The translations under genes were made by a program, and so were the position numbers. Below, piece after piece: positions 39,224-51,439 of a DNA stretch of 64,000 nucleotides. The stretch comes from Spirometra erinaceieuropaei (Eukaryota > Platyhelminthes > Cestoda > Diphyllobothriidea > Diphyllobothriidae). The stretch's first letter is position 1; each line of letters opens with the position of its first letter. Under the pieces are notes generated by a model, which was not told the origin of the DNA, ran no database searches, and was given only the letters and a program-made list of their open reading frames with translations. The stretch is from assembly GCA_902702965.1 (NCBI GenBank), contig CACRXP010000008.1:1812977-1876976 (forward strand). The letters are read 5' to 3'.

Positions 39224-41790
39224 TTCGCAGATAGAGGTGAAGGTGGCACCAGGAGTGCAGTATTTATAGCACGTGGCTGCCGTGGGACCGTATGCGCACT
39301 GCAATTAACAGTTCTCACAATCGCCGCTGGGGTCGTAATTGATGCGGCGGTGGCTTGGCGGTCTGAGTCCGAGTCGTTAATTGCCGCGATTTCGTCATCC
39401 CTGCTGGATAGTGGTGTGACGATTGCTCGGCAAACTGGCTCACTGTCACCGCGATAATTGCTTACCCGCGCCCTCCCCACGTGACTGATTCTCCTGCCCA
39501 GGGGAAATCGCAATACGGAATAGGCCACCGGGAGGTCATTGTGTTTGTTGATGGATTGCGGGCCTGAGAACCATGACTCGAGCAGCTCGCGGCTCAGGCG
39601 GTTGTCACCCCTTGCGAGGATTTCGGCCTCTTTAAATTTGAAATTATGGCCGGGTCCCGTCGAGTGTGCTGTCACCTGAGAGTTAGCGTCTCCCCGCCTC
39701 ACTGCTGCTGCGTGCTCGGCAAGTCGCGTACGGAGTAATCTCCCAGTTTCTCCGACATAATTGCTTTGTCCGCAACTACACCAGATCCGGTAAACGACTC
39801 CAGAGGTTTCCTGCCGTGGCAGCGGGTCTTTTGGCCTCATAACTTGGCGCTTATGGTTGCTTCCGGCCTGTGTGCAACCCCAACTCCAAGTGGAGTGAGA
39901 AGACGACTGACGGCTTCCGAGACGTTCTTCACGTACGGAAGAGCCCGCCAAAATTTGGGGCTAGTTGGATTTGGTCTCTGGTGTCCTTCTCGTATGCACT
40001 GGTTGACAAAGTTGCGCGGGTAGCCATTGGCTCTCATTACCCGTCGAAGATATTGTAATTCAGCAACCTTGTCTTCCATTTCACTGCAGTGCGTCTCAAC
40101 ACGCCGGTATAGCGCCCTTACGCAACTGCGTTTGTGACTGTTCGGGTGGTTGCTATTGGAGTTCAGTATTTGCGTCGTATTTGTCGCTTACCTGAACATT
40201 TTGGTTTTTAGGCCACCACAAACTTTGCGGCAGGCGAGGACATCCAGGAAGGCAAGCTGATTGTTTTCCTCCTCCTCCATCGTAAATTGAATGTCCGGGA
40301 AGACGGCGTTGAGTTGTTCTTTGAAAGTCAGCACCTGATCTCGTTCGATGACGACGAAGGTGTCATCCACATACCGAGCCCAGAATTTCGGTCTGTGGTG
40401 TCGGAAAACCAGCGACTCCAGCCGTTGAAGGACCGCCTCGGCTATGAGTCCCGAAATCGGCGAACCCATTGGCATTCCCTTCACCTGCTCGTAGATTGTT
40501 CCGTCGAATGTAAAGTGCGTCTTGAGACGAAACTTCAGCAGCTGGATGATTTGGGCGTGTCCGAGGCGATTCTCCGTTTCGTCGTACTTCTCTCGTAGGA
40601 GTAATTCGATTGTCTCGACTGCCAGGTGCTGCGGGATAGAAGTAAAAATGGACGTGACATCAAAGGAAACCATGATATCGCTTGGCAGGAGACTTACTCC
40701 TTTAAGTTTCTCCAATAATTGCGTTGACGAGCTGACTGTGGTGTTCAAATCGGAGATCAGAAACTTGAGACGTTGGAACAGCCACTTTGCCAGTCCGTAG
40801 GTTGGAGTGCCCTTTAGTTACACGATAGGCCGGAGAGGAGCGCCCTCTTTGTGCACTTTTGGGAGACCTTAGAATCGGGCTAGGGCCGTTTGGTTTGTGC
40901 TCTCGCCATGCGTCGGTCGATTGGCGATATTGCACCTGAGTTCTCCATTGCCAACAGCTTTGCGTTAATCTCGCGTGTCAGCGTTTTCATGGGGTTTGAT
41001 TCTCATGGCACATAGGACTGACGATCTTCCAACAAGCTTTTGGCTTTTTGATTGTAGTCTGTCCTGTCCAATACGACCGTTGAACGCCCCTTGTCCGCAG
41101 GCACGATAACGAGGTCGTTGTCGGCCCTGAGTTCCTTAAGCGCATCGCGCTCGACCTTGGAAAGCACATCGCGCGGCCTATGAGCCATGAGGAGGGAGGA
41201 TACTTGGTGTCGAATGAGGTTCTTCGTTTCGTCTGTTGCTCCCGTCTGGCTGAGGATTGATTCCACTGCTGCGATCATGTTGGCAGGTTTGGCATCGGCT
41301 GTATTGAATGAGGCCTCATGCCGTTAAACCTGCATTTGTTCCTCCGTCAGCTCCTTTGACGACAAGTTGTGCACCAGTTTGTCGTTCTTGGATGACATTG
41401 GAGCAGGAAGCTTAGGAAATTTGCTCTCTAGGGCTGCTTCTCGCGTTGCTTTATGTTCGCGGCTTCGTTCGGCCAGCCTCTGCTGAAGCAGTTTTATGCC
41501 GTCCTCGCCCATGAACTCGCAGCACCTTGCTTTCTCTTGGTCAATCCTCTGACGTTATTTGCGAATCCGTGAGCGACAGTCTTGAAGGAGCACTCGGATC
41601 ATTCTTCGGCCGTGCTGAAGTACTGCGCGTCTCGCCAGCTCTGTGTTGACCGGAGGTTTGTATGAAACGCACTTCGGCAGCACATTGTTGTCGAGACCCC
41701 TGTGCAGAAATCGAATCTGCGCATATGTTGACGACACTCAAAGGGCAGAGGTTTCCCACCGTCGAGCCGATCGGAGCGCTTCGCGCCCAA
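39199..41790 (-). pseudogene. PLE-C reverse transcriptase with GIY-YIG
   Basis: Minus-strand protein in several frames, N to C: HRGLDNNVLPKCVSYKPPVN (about 41740-41560), LVHNLSSKELTEEQMQV then stop, LRADNDLVIVPADKGRSTVVLDR (about 41160-41090), LRPIV region with a stop near 40817, MVSFDVTSIFTSIPQHLAV, KGMPMGSPISGLIAEAVLQ, ARYVDDTFVVI, LAFLDVLA (40748-40188). After a frameshift comes NGYPRNFVNQCI, LPYVKNVSEAVSRLL, then VVYRIWCSCGQSNYVGETGRLLRTRLAEH and LSRELLESWF..P.SINKHND. At least three breaks, so inactive. Confidence 0.85.
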
Positions 41791-42009
41791 AAAGATTGCT
41801 GATAAAAGCGGACAGGCGAGTCCCAGGTAGCAGTTCAGAAGATGAAGATGCGATCACTGGGACAAGACGTTTATTTGCCGGACGTTTCGGATTCTCACTC
41901 GAACCCATCATCAGAGACATTCGCAGATAGAGGTGAAGGTGGCACCAGGAGTGCAGTATTTATAGCACGTGGCTGCCGTGGGACCGTATGTGCACTGCAA
42001 TTAACAGTT
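41782..42009 (-). repeat. PLE-C 5' pseudo-LTR
   Basis: Same 228 bp as 39086-39313 with about six substitutions. Confidence 0.9.
41876..41919 (-). ncRNA. hammerhead-like motif, PLE-C 5' pseudo-LTR
   Basis: UGUCU, CUGAUGA, one extra U, helix II GGGUUC/GAAUCC, GAAA intact, helix III ACGU, C (triplet GUC), CGGCA. The core boxes are all canonical; the first helix I pair (U-C) is mismatched, the next four pair. Confidence 0.55.
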
Positions 42010-42011
42010 AA

Positions 42012-42105
42012 TTGCAGCACCTCGTGCAAAATGCACAGGTTTATTTATTTCAACTCGTTTTGATGGGATCCCGACGGGTCTTTAATACAAAATATTTATT
42101 TATTT
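42012..42105 (+). repeat. CR1-like LINE 3' terminus scrap
   Basis: TTTATTTCAACTCGTTTTGATGGGATCCCGACGGGTCTTTAATA followed by (ATTT)n-like tail. Matches the LINE ends at 61600-61640 and 37246-37310; no coding part left. Confidence 0.75.
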
Positions 42106-42109
42106 TACC

Positions 42110-45100
42110 TATCAACTCCGTCTACGTAACTGACAGGCAGGCGAGTTCAGCAACCAAGAAAGACGCAGTCCACCGTGTGTCCCACAGCAGTGTGGAAGCA
42201 GGGACGGTGACTTACGCATGAATTCGCTTATAGTCATAACAGACTTGTGCTACAACCACCACACTCTGGCTCCCTTCGTCCACATGCGTCGCGTGCCAGG
42301 ACAAAGTCAGGAAGGTCGCAGACGGGAGAGGGTCCAGGTGGCTGACGAAGCAAAACAACCAGCCTTCGCGTGACACACACGACCTGGTCCCCACACAGTA
42401 GGCCAGAACTTAACACATAAGAATGGGAGTGAAATAATCTCCAAAGTAAGTGATAGCACAGCACCTGAGCAGAGCATTCAATGGTTAACTGAGACTGATG
42501 GGGAGAAGAAGGTCCGCAGACAAAGTTCGCCTACTGATGATCGAAATTTCAATGAGTGACATCATACTTTGATTGTGCTTGCAAATTCGAAGATGTCACA
42601 AATGGCTAGTCGGAAAACAAATTCGGTCACGATGTGATGCAACTAAAATGTGTGCTTCTGGATTAGCCCTTAGCACAGAAGACGAGTCCTATCCTTCTTA
42701 TGCGGTTTATGAAAGGATAAGCAGCTTCAATGCCCATTCATTTTGCGAACCCTTCATGGAATTTCTACGTGGCACTTTTTGCCGTTAATGATGCGGATGC
42801 TCTAAGCCTGCTCGATGTGCGCCAAATGCAAATGCAGAATTTTTTAAGGACTTAGAGGAGAATTTTTCTTAAAACGTCCCAGAAAATTTTCTTCAGTGCT
42901 TTCTATACATATATTAGGCCTTTCGCCATCTTCGAAAAACAAAAGGCACACAACGACAGCTTGTTAGAACTGATAAAAATCCCATCACACACCACTCATT
43001 TTCGTGGATATTTAGTGGCCAAACTCCGGGCGCATGTTGGAACTCCGAGTCCCTCGCGAGTACCAGCACGCGCGCACCAGTTGCAGTCTAGTCCTCGACC
43101 AGTGTTGACTGTCCAAATTGACTTATCGTATTCGAGGCTGACTCGGTCGTGTTCTTGCTGAAGGCGGTGGACGACTGCTCCACCGTCTCACATTCGCGGA
43201 CGCCAGTCTCGAGGCATCGGACGTGCCCTTGTCTGACTGCTCTCTCCTACCAATTTTATGCTTAACTGTTTTGTACGCAATACGACATCCTCCCAACTGA
43301 CGTCACACTTCTGTTCAGAACTGGCTGGGGTCTCATTATGGCCTAAGCAACTGCGATGGATATGGCAGTCTGGGTTGGACTTGCGTACACTGACTGAGTA
43401 ATAGGTCAAGCTCGTCCTGCTTTGCTTCGATATTCAATTTAGAGCCCCGCGGGCAAGCGCAAAGGTGTCGGTTGCATGGAAAGAATGAATCTTTCTCCCA
43501 ACAGGAGTGGAAATATGTGGTGGTGATCGAGGAGGTTGGACGCGGTTAGCCGAGATTGCTAGATGTGGCATCTGAATGGGGTAGCACAACAGGCAACGGG
43601 GTAAATTCAACAGGGAAAACATTAAAGGAGCCACCATTAACTGTGTCGTCCCCAACAAAAAAGATCAGATCTAATGTCAACTTGGACATTCAGGTGCTGC
43701 ACATTGCGCCAGCAGATGCAGGACAGAGTAAAGCCATGCATTATTGTAACGAGGTTGAAGTTGGTGGAGGACTATTCAGATTAGCCGAATTGCCGAAGAG
43801 GTTTGCCGTTGCCGAATTCAACAGCGGCAAAACGTACTACTTCCTTGGCGAGGGCAAGCACGCATACAAGCATGGGGATTTGCATCATTCCTAGTTACAG
43901 AATCCGAAGAAGTACTAGCGTTGCATCGAGATTGCAATGCAGACATTTGAGTGGGCTGAAGCTGTCCGCTCTCACATCTGCCAACATGGCCGCCTACTCA
44001 TGTCGCCTTTCTGACCGCCCCAAGCTCACTGACAATTTATGACTGTGAGAGCTCGACGCAAAAGACGCCGCATATTTCGCGAACTGACTGAAGGCGAACA
44101 CGAACAAGATGGAAGCGTCCACACGCGCTGTGGACTAAGAACTTCAGCGACGGACGACTGTTCGACCGTCGAAACCGACGATGTTTACCGTGGGCTTCAC
44201 AGCAAGGCGAGGCAGACACGCTGACTCGTGTGTGAGCTAGTTTATAGTGGGGGTGGGCTTGCGCAATATCGACTGCACTCTCTCCTTCTCCTTTACCTGG
44301 GCGCGGTGTCATGATATAGCCAAGACCGAAGGCGAGAGAGCGCGCAGGTAGGCGACATGGCGGGACTGCACCTAGGCGTACCAAAACACTCCTTGCCACA
44401 CAACAAACACGACCAGAACTTGAAACAACAGAAACATCACAACGAGTCAGAAGAACGAGGATGACTGGGCAGCCATGTTAACGATCTGTATACATCGCTG
44501 GAGCGCAAGCGCACATACCGGCGGGAAACCAGGTGCAAGAGAACTGCCGGCGTACAGCAGGTTTGGCAGTCATGGCATAGCAGACGCTCACAACGGTTGA
44601 CACTCAGACACACACTTACGACTGAAGAGACAGCTTGTGGCAGCTACTTCCTTAGCTCCGCGTTCGCTATTTCCACTTAGAAAAGCTTCTCCAACCCAGT
44701 CCGTCTTACTTGAATTGTGATTTGGGAACCTTCCTGTTGTCGAGCATGAAAACTTTTGGGTCTGTTTCTACCTCCGACAACTACTAACAACTTAAGAACT
44801 GCAACTTTCCTGCTTCCGAATCTGCGAGGCAGTCAGGCGCAGACAATGGAAGCTGTTTCACAAGTTTCGGCATTTGAATCTACCTCTCCTCCTGCTACGC
44901 AACTTATTCGGACGACCGAGCATCCAATGAAGATGTGCGGCATCGCAAGGCCGAACTTTGCCGTACTCGCAACTTCACCAGACTCTCCTACAAAACACCC
45001 AAAGGCTCCTCTGACGCCCTGAATGCCCAGTCTACACCGTCATCTCGTTCCAACACGGCCGCCCCTTGTTGGCATCACATCACTTCTGGTGAACCCTAAT

Positions 45101-45530
45101 GAGAAAATGAACAGCGCCTCAGCTCCTATTTCTCAGCAGCCAATTTCTGTGCTACCGCATATTACCTAACACTCTGTAATTATTCACAGAACGTTTATCC
45201 GCAGATCTACCAAAACATAACACAGAGTGGTTTTAATCGGTCGTTTGGACTGTCTTCGAAAGAAAAATAAAATAGTACATGCACAGTTTCGAAAGCATCA
45301 AAAAACCTGAGTTCACAAATAGAATACAATTAACAGGCGTTGCATATGGTCTTGGATACAGCCAAATTAACCAGAAGACGCAAGAATACACTAAGCATTC
45401 CGAAGTTTCGTAAATGAATTCAAAAGTTCGGTCAAGTAACTAGGCAGAACGATGACAAGATAAATAATATAAGCGGATATTTTGGCTTCCCAACAGGTCA
45501 TCATAACAAATTCGTCTGTCGCAGGCGACA
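42110..45530. other. no gene recognised
   Basis: About 3.4 kb with isolated short frames (for example 43556-43894, 112 codons; 44756-45022) that lack known motifs. The 43556 frame ends KTYYFLGEGKHAYKHGDLHHS and could be part of an exon, but I cannot support it. Confidence 0.4.
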
Positions 45531-45539
45531 AGGGCAACT

Positions 45540-46500
45540 GCTGGCCAGAAAGGATGCTGCGGTGACTTGGGCTTAGGCATCTTAGTACCTATCCTCAAGA
45601 AGGGAGATAAGAGGAGATGCGACAGCTACCGCGCCATAAGTCTCATCGACGTTACTGCAAAGATCTTCGCTATTGTCCTACTCAGGCCACTACAGGCTAA
45701 TCGTGACACAAGGACGAGGCCCAACAAAGCCGGATTTCGTGCTGCACGTGGATGCGCGCCCCAGGTATTTACAATAAGGCGCATTCCGAATTTCGCCATA
45801 GCTACCAACAACCGACGGCTGTCTGCTTCGTTGACTTTGCCGCCGCGTTCGATTCCGTTCATCGTGAGTCCCTGTGGCAGATATTGGTGCTAGATGGTGT
45901 ATCGGCAAAAATCTTTGCCATGATCAAGGCCTATTATCGCTCCACTACTGCGAGAGTCCTATTCCTCAACAATCTTTCCCAAACTTTACGTATTCATTTT
46001 GCCGTTCGACAGGGTCGTATCCTGTCACCCATTCTGTTTAACTATGCTATTGACTGGATCCTCGAGAGGGCCGTACAGGAGGATGACGGCGTTGAGTTTG
46101 CATCCGGACACCGACTGAGTGATCTCGACTATGAGGATGATATCGCCTTACTTGCTTCAAGTTTTGGTGCTCTGCAGTCTATGGTGTCACGGGTGAGCGT
46201 GGTCGGTAAATCAGTCGGTTTATCATTAAACGCTGGGAAGACCAAAGGGCTTTCAAGCTGCATCCCTGATCAGGAGAAGGCACTCCTCGGGATTGATGGC
46301 TGTCAACTTGAATAAGTAGGCAGTTTTAAATACCTCGGGGCTAGGCTGCTGCCTAATGGACAGAGTAAGGACGATATTATTTCCCGAATCGATGCTGCCC
46401 GCTGGATTTTCTCAAGACTTCGGAAATGGGTTGAGCTGTCTAGATCTGCTGCAGCGGATCGTCACGCGTGGAGAGGTACAGCTCGTGGCATCATCGAGGC
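45540..46500 (+). pseudogene. LINE reverse transcriptase fragment (non-CR1)
   Basis: Frames 45567-45775 and 45752-46315 join by a frameshift: VPILKKGDKRRCDSYRAISLIDV, NKAGFRAARGCAPQ, then VCFVDFAAAFDSVHRESLW, VRQGRILSPILFNYAIDWIL, LSDLDYEDDIALLASS (YEDD where LINEs have YADD), VGLSLNAGKTK, SFKYLGARLLPNGQSKDDI. This style is seen in RTE-like LINEs. 5' and 3' parts are missing. Confidence 0.85.
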
Positions 46501-46899
46501 CGGCTAGATCAGGCATGATCGTAGCCGTACCAAGTACATATACAATAATCGACCACAGTGAGAACAGGTTACGAAAATATCGATAGACCTGGAGACCGTA
46601 CCTCAGACCTCCGATGCACCTGCATTTCAGTGGTTATGCGGACGTTATACTAAATTAAATGGGGGCTGACATGTTTGACTAAGGTACTCAGTGGGTCGAG
46701 GCTTCGCTTCGATGGTTCATTTGCAATTTTTTCTGGCAAACCGCAGTTCGTGCCTATTTACCATACAAAAAAATCAAAGGAGTGACTGGCAATGGAGACT
46801 TACTAGTTTGTAAGAAAAAAAGCCCTCCCAACTAATTCGTTAAGCTCAGACTAGACGGTTAAAAACCGTTTTGTTGATTCCTTCGTGAGGAGACCTCGA

Positions 46900-47145
46900 C
46901 AACAGATCCCAGGAGACTATGGATGCGAGTTGACAGGATACCCATGATGACCTGCATGCCAGAAGTTGGGTCAGAGCCTTGTCGCATAGGTGGTTCCACT
47001 TCGTTAGTGAGAAAAAGTACACTTTGTCTTGAACAGGAGCTAGCACTTTGAAGCGTACGTTTTTGGATACGAACGATGTGTCTCTTCAGGTTTCCATTGC
47101 GGGCGAGGGCTTTGCCACAAATGACACACGTGCACTCATGCAGTT
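46900..47145 (-). CDS. C2H2 zinc-finger exon, copy 1
   Basis: Acceptor TTTTCCTTTTAG then ELHECTCVICGKALARNGNLKRHIVRIQKR: a C2H2 finger whose last His is Gln. It continues SASSCSRQS...PTSGMQVIMGIL to a stop near 46858. Paired with a homologous exon at 49.2 kb, so part of an old duplication. Nucleic-acid binding is the family role; function unknown. Confidence 0.6.
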
Positions 47146-47339
47146 CTAAAAGGAAAAGGATGAAAGATACACCCGACTCACTTTTTCCGGGATTCTATGG
47201 CATTGCAAGCACATTTCAACACAGTAAATCGCGAGGTCTTTGATTACATAATGGAGGACGCTCAGGAACTCCAAGGAGATAACGAAGCTGCAAAACACGA
47301 GACTTGGTGGATGGTGCATAACCGTCTGTTGCGTATTCA

Positions 47340-47600
47340 CGAAAGCCCACAACTACTAGAATTCGGAGCAATTTGAAAGTCCACCGTCCATTAGCGTCAA
47401 ACGGCACGGGAGAGTCCCACGCCCAAGACAGCCCCATCGGTTCGTGCTGATTTGCAGTATGACATTCGGGCGTCGAGATCGCGGCTTAAACATGGCATTG
47501 AAGACACTTGAAATAAGCGGCAAATTCGTATGAGGACTGGAAAACTGCTCATAACCGGGAAGAGAGATGCACATCGACAACTTTATGCTTTTGTTTCACA
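47340..47600 (-). pseudogene. upstream part of duplicated zinc-finger locus, copy 1
   Basis: Minus strand MCISLPGYEQFSSPHTNLPLISSVFNAMFKPRSRRPN aligns with CLVGREQFFSPYANRCAISRLAFMACPDHRRDT at 49.6 kb. No recognised domain; a probable exon remnant of the duplicated locus. Confidence 0.4.
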
Positions 47601-48149
47601 GTCAGTGGAGAAGAGGCCAACTTCCAGTTTACACGATAATCCAATGACTTGCGACAGGGCTCCGGTTTAGTGCCTAATCTGAGTGGCAGTCAGCGTGTGT
47701 GTATTCGATCAGTGGAGAAAGTGTATTGTGTTCCTACCGGATAACAAACAATTTCATATCCTGTCGACCTGACTTTGCACTAGACGGTTACCTGCAAATA
47801 CACGCGTTTGAGAAAGTTACGGGTAGGGTTTGTAGTGTGTCAAAAGCCAGTGCTGAACAGATGTGTCACCGCACAGCTCAGCTCATAAAGAAGGACCATT
47901 CCAGACGCCGGGGGGATTGACTTATTAGGCTGCTTAAACAGGACATGGGAACAGGTACGCCCTGCCCAAGTAATAATGGTGTACCTGCTAAGGGCAGAAT
48001 ATTCCCGTGTCCCGACTCTAACAATAACCCTGGTATAAAACTAAGCTGTTTTCCTAATCTAGACCATAACCTTACGCTAAACCTCAAATCTGCAGTTAAC
48101 ATAAGCCCCTCCCTTAACTCCGAACTTTATTCTGACTTGCGTTACCGTT

Positions 48150-48860
48150 AAATTTAAACTTGGTTCTTATCCTAACCCTAAGCAGAAGTTGATTCAAAGA
48201 CACCCGTATTAAAAACAGCTCCTGCTTGCATATTCTGTTTAGGGGGCCATATAACGCTGGCATCTAGTTTGCATAACAATACGTAAGCAAAAACCCTTCG
48301 CATTTTGACCCAATATTAACATGCTCGGCGACCGCGTTGGGACTCCAACCCTCGGCAACAAGGGTAAGGCTTCAAGAAGGAGACAAGATCGGAGTCGTTT
48401 ATCGGATCTGGTGCAGTGGCGGACAAAGCAACTACGTCGGAGTAACCGGAAGACAGCTCCGAACGAGAATGGCCGAACACGCGGCAGCGGTGCGGTGAAC
48501 ACTCTTCCCAACACCGGGGTCGAGGCGTCAGATGATCGAGCAATCATCACGCCAACATCCAACGCACGTGATGAAATTGCAGCAATTATCGACTCGAATG
48601 TCGGCCACCAAGCAATGATCACACCAAGTGCGACAATCCCGGATGAAGGGGGGAGCCGTGAACGTTCATAGGTATGCGGTAGCATGGCTACTGCATCCTA
48701 TAAATACCGCAGCCCCTTGTGCAACAACCACCCGTTTCTGCTCTTTTGTCTCTGATGATGGATTCGAGTAGGAATCCGGAACGTCAGGCTAATTAAGCTC
48801 TTGTCCCGGCGATCGTGTCTCCTTCTTCAAGACTACTTCCTGGGACTCGGTTCTTCGCTT
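48150..48860 (+). pseudogene. PLE-C family 3' fragment
   Basis: 48380-48500 encodes VVYRIWCSGGQSNYVGVTGRQLRTRMAEHAAAVR, the GIY-YIG motif of PLE-C, then jumps by deletion to the C-terminal tail (RDEIAAIIDSN) and the 3' end with a hammerhead-like block at 48747-48790. The upstream part of the fragment is poorly matched. Confidence 0.75.
48747..48790 (+). ncRNA. hammerhead-like motif, PLE-C family fragment
   Basis: UGUCU, CUGAUGA, helix II GGAUUC/GAAUCC now fully Watson-Crick (the G.U of the other copies is A-U), GGAA instead of GAAA, helix III ACGU, C, AGGCU. Four helix I pairs. Confidence 0.5.
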
Positions 48861-49139
48861 CTATTGATAAGGCTTTAGTTAAACCAAAACAACAATTTAA
48901 AAACCATTCTTACTGATTGGCTAATGCAGACCATGCGGTAACAAACCGCTTAGCAAACTCTCCAGTGAAGAAAACATGACAACATATCGATCCCCCACGG
49001 AGACTTACAATACGGACTGACAGAACACCCATGACGATATGCACGCCAGAAATTCTAACTGATCGTCACATAAGATGCCTCCCCTACAAACTATGGTCAT
49101 ATCCTGGGCGGCAAAAAGTCAACTTAATCTCGGGAAACT

Positions 49140-49250
49140 TAGTAGCATACTAGCGCGTACGTTTGTGGATACTGTCGACATCCCTCTTCAGGTCTGCGTT
49201 GCGTGAAAAAGCTTCCTCACAAACTTCACACGCGTACTCTCGGAATTCTG
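49140..49250 (-). CDS. C2H2 zinc-finger exon, copy 2
   Basis: Acceptor ACTATTTTCAG then EFREYACEVCEEAFSRNADLKRDVDSIHKRTR: Cys pair and the F..N.DLK core are kept, the first His is Asp. Homologous to 46990-47145. Both finger copies have lost one zinc ligand, at different positions. Confidence 0.55.
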
Positions 49251-49493
49251 AAAATAGTTACTAAAAAGGTTAAATTCGTTGAAGAATGTGCTAGATACTT
49301 AAATCACTGAGTACATTATCGAATGAATTTCTAAGCTGGATTTTTACGCCGCAAAATAGTAATTTAATTCGGACAGGAACATCAAATACTTCGACTAAAT
49401 AAAGAGGTATGCTCAGCAACTCCGCAGGTTCGAGAGAGAAAAGCGAACAGCAGAACATAAAACTGGGATTCGGAGCGATTTCGAAGATCGCCT

Positions 49494-50293
49494 TCAATGC
49501 TCATGAACCACGAAAAACGGCACGGGCACGTTTAGGGGCATAAACATCACATCCTGTAGTGCAAACTTAGAGTATGATATTCGAGTGTCGCGACGGTGGT
49601 CTGGACATGCCATAAAAGCAAGGCGTGAAATAGCGCAGCGATTTGCGTAGGGACTGAAAAACTGCTCGCGGCCAACTAGACAGAGGACGCCTCTGACCAT
49701 CAGTACTAAAACAGTAGTCTTCCATAGTGCTGTGCAATGACTTGCAAAATGGTTTCGGTGTGGTTGCTAGTCCGGAGGGCGGCCCCCACGTCCCACTCAG
49801 GGTTGAAGCATCTAAGCAGGGAGTGCACTACGGGCACTAAAATAGCTACGGTCCAGAGGTGGAGAAAGACACTCGATGCCCGGCCGTCTCCGGATCTGAT
49901 CATGCGTCTGCCTGCTAACGTGATGTGCGCGTGAATGAATAAGTCCCATTTGAGTAAGTCAGCATCAGCGTGGTCGGTTGTTTGGATGACGGCGCAGTTA
50001 TGCACTTCAGTGAGGTTGACGATTCGCATGCTTTTTTGGTTGCTCGGAAACAGCGATCTCACGGTTCCTAGTGCGGCGTTGGCTGCAGACAAGGGAGGCC
50101 TTAAAGCGAAGAGAAGATTACTTAATGAAGCTGCGCAACAAACGAAGAACGTATAACCTTCAACTTTGAGTATTCTATCACTGTGTGTGCGCGCGGTGTA
50201 CCTGAACAGCGCGGTGTATCGATGTTTAATTGCACCGTGCAGGGTGTGATAGGATGCCTTATGTACCTCGTGCAGGTGGTGACTGCCCCCCAA
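49494..50293 (-). other. hypothetical frames upstream of zinc-finger copy 2
   Basis: A 195-codon minus-strand frame (49706-50293) and a second one (49494-49700) whose N-terminal part aligns with 47340-47600. The long frame has no recognised domain. It may be an exon of the finger locus or chance. Confidence 0.3.
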
Positions 50294-50756
50294 GCTCCTT
50301 AACCGTCACCGAACTCTCATTTGTGGTCCCCCCCATCCGGAGGCTGGGTTTCGCCCACCGGTCACAATCCGATAACCGCATTGGTCAGAGAGTTAAATTA
50401 TATGAAGTTATCCGGTGTCGTGTGTCTCCACACACCGTATTTCCGCTTCTCATTCCACCCTCCTCTTCCAATTCAGAGGTCTTATTTTAGGGCGACATGA
50501 AATCCCATAGGCGGCGTGCGTTAACTCGTGTCGTTCACCTACCAAACCAAGCTGTGACCGATAATGGTGTTAGGCAGCCGTCTTGAATGTCTTAACAGCT
50601 CTGTTCAGGGACAGCACTGAGTTCTCCCTCCTGGGGAATTGACCAGAAAAGGAGGCCTCAGACAAAAGATGGTAAACAATGTCATCTGCTAATATATCGT
50701 AACTCGCGGATGTAAAACCCGCGGTCGAAAATCTGCAACGAACTTAAACTACCCTC

Positions 50757-51320
50757 GACACTGTCATAGGCCACCACTCCAAAGTTGACACCAATATCGC
50801 CATGCACCGTCCGATTTCCATCCCAGAAGCAATCATAGACGTGGAAAGGCACCCCCGCAAGGAAGGGCCGGCGTCCGACGCAATCCTAAACGAGGTGTAC
50901 AAGTAAGACGGTCATCAGCTGATGGACAAACGCAAAACGCTGTTCCAGGAGATGTTGCGACAAAGACATGTCCATCGGGACATTTAGGACGCGACAATTG
51001 CCCACGCCTACAGGCGGAGCGGGAACCAGCAACTATGTGATAATTACAAAGGCAATTCCCTGCTCAATTTTGCAAAAAGATCTTCGCACACGTCCCTTTT
51101 AATCGTTTTAAGAGCCATCTGGAAGAGAGACTTCTCCCAGACAGTCAGTGCGGCTTCCGACGATACCACGGAAAGACCGACACGATCTTCGCGGCCTGCC
51201 AATTACAAGAGAGGTGCCAGGAAATGCGGGCTCACCTCTACACAGCCATCATGGATGTGACAAAAGAATTCGATACGGTGAGTCGTAATACTCTGGGAAA
51301 TCACTTAGGAATACTACTGC
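50757..51320 (+). pseudogene. LINE reverse transcriptase fragment, second lineage
   Basis: Broken frames give HRPISIPEAI, a degenerate K.G.P.SDAI..E.YK, LFQEMLRQRHVHRDI, NQQLCDNYKGNSLLN, KIFAHV.FNRFKSHLEERLLPDSQCGFRRYHGKTDTIFAACQLQERCQEMRAHLYTAIMDVTKEFDTV. These are RT fingers and early palm of a LINE common in flatworms. Several stops; the YADD region is absent. Confidence 0.75.
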
Positions 51321-51439
51321 CCTGACCTATTCGTGCGTATGGTGCATTAGCTCCACGAAGAAGTGATTGCGCCCGTATTGGACAATGGGGCATGAATTCT
51401 TCTCATTGATTTTCGATGATCCTAAACGTCCGATAATAT

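Larger units (their letters stand above)
39086..42009 (-). mobile_element. PLE-C with 228-bp pseudo-LTRs
   Basis: Direct repeats 39086-39313 and 41782-42009 (about 97% identical, no indels) bound a minus-strand PLE. Each repeat has the same hammerhead-like block. The coding region is broken but covers the full PLE protein. It is inserted at the truncated edge of a LINE copy. Confidence 0.85.

Noticed and set aside
48030..48190. Telomere-like tract
   Set aside because: CCTAACCC-like pieces near 48060 and 48170 are isolated and not in tandem.
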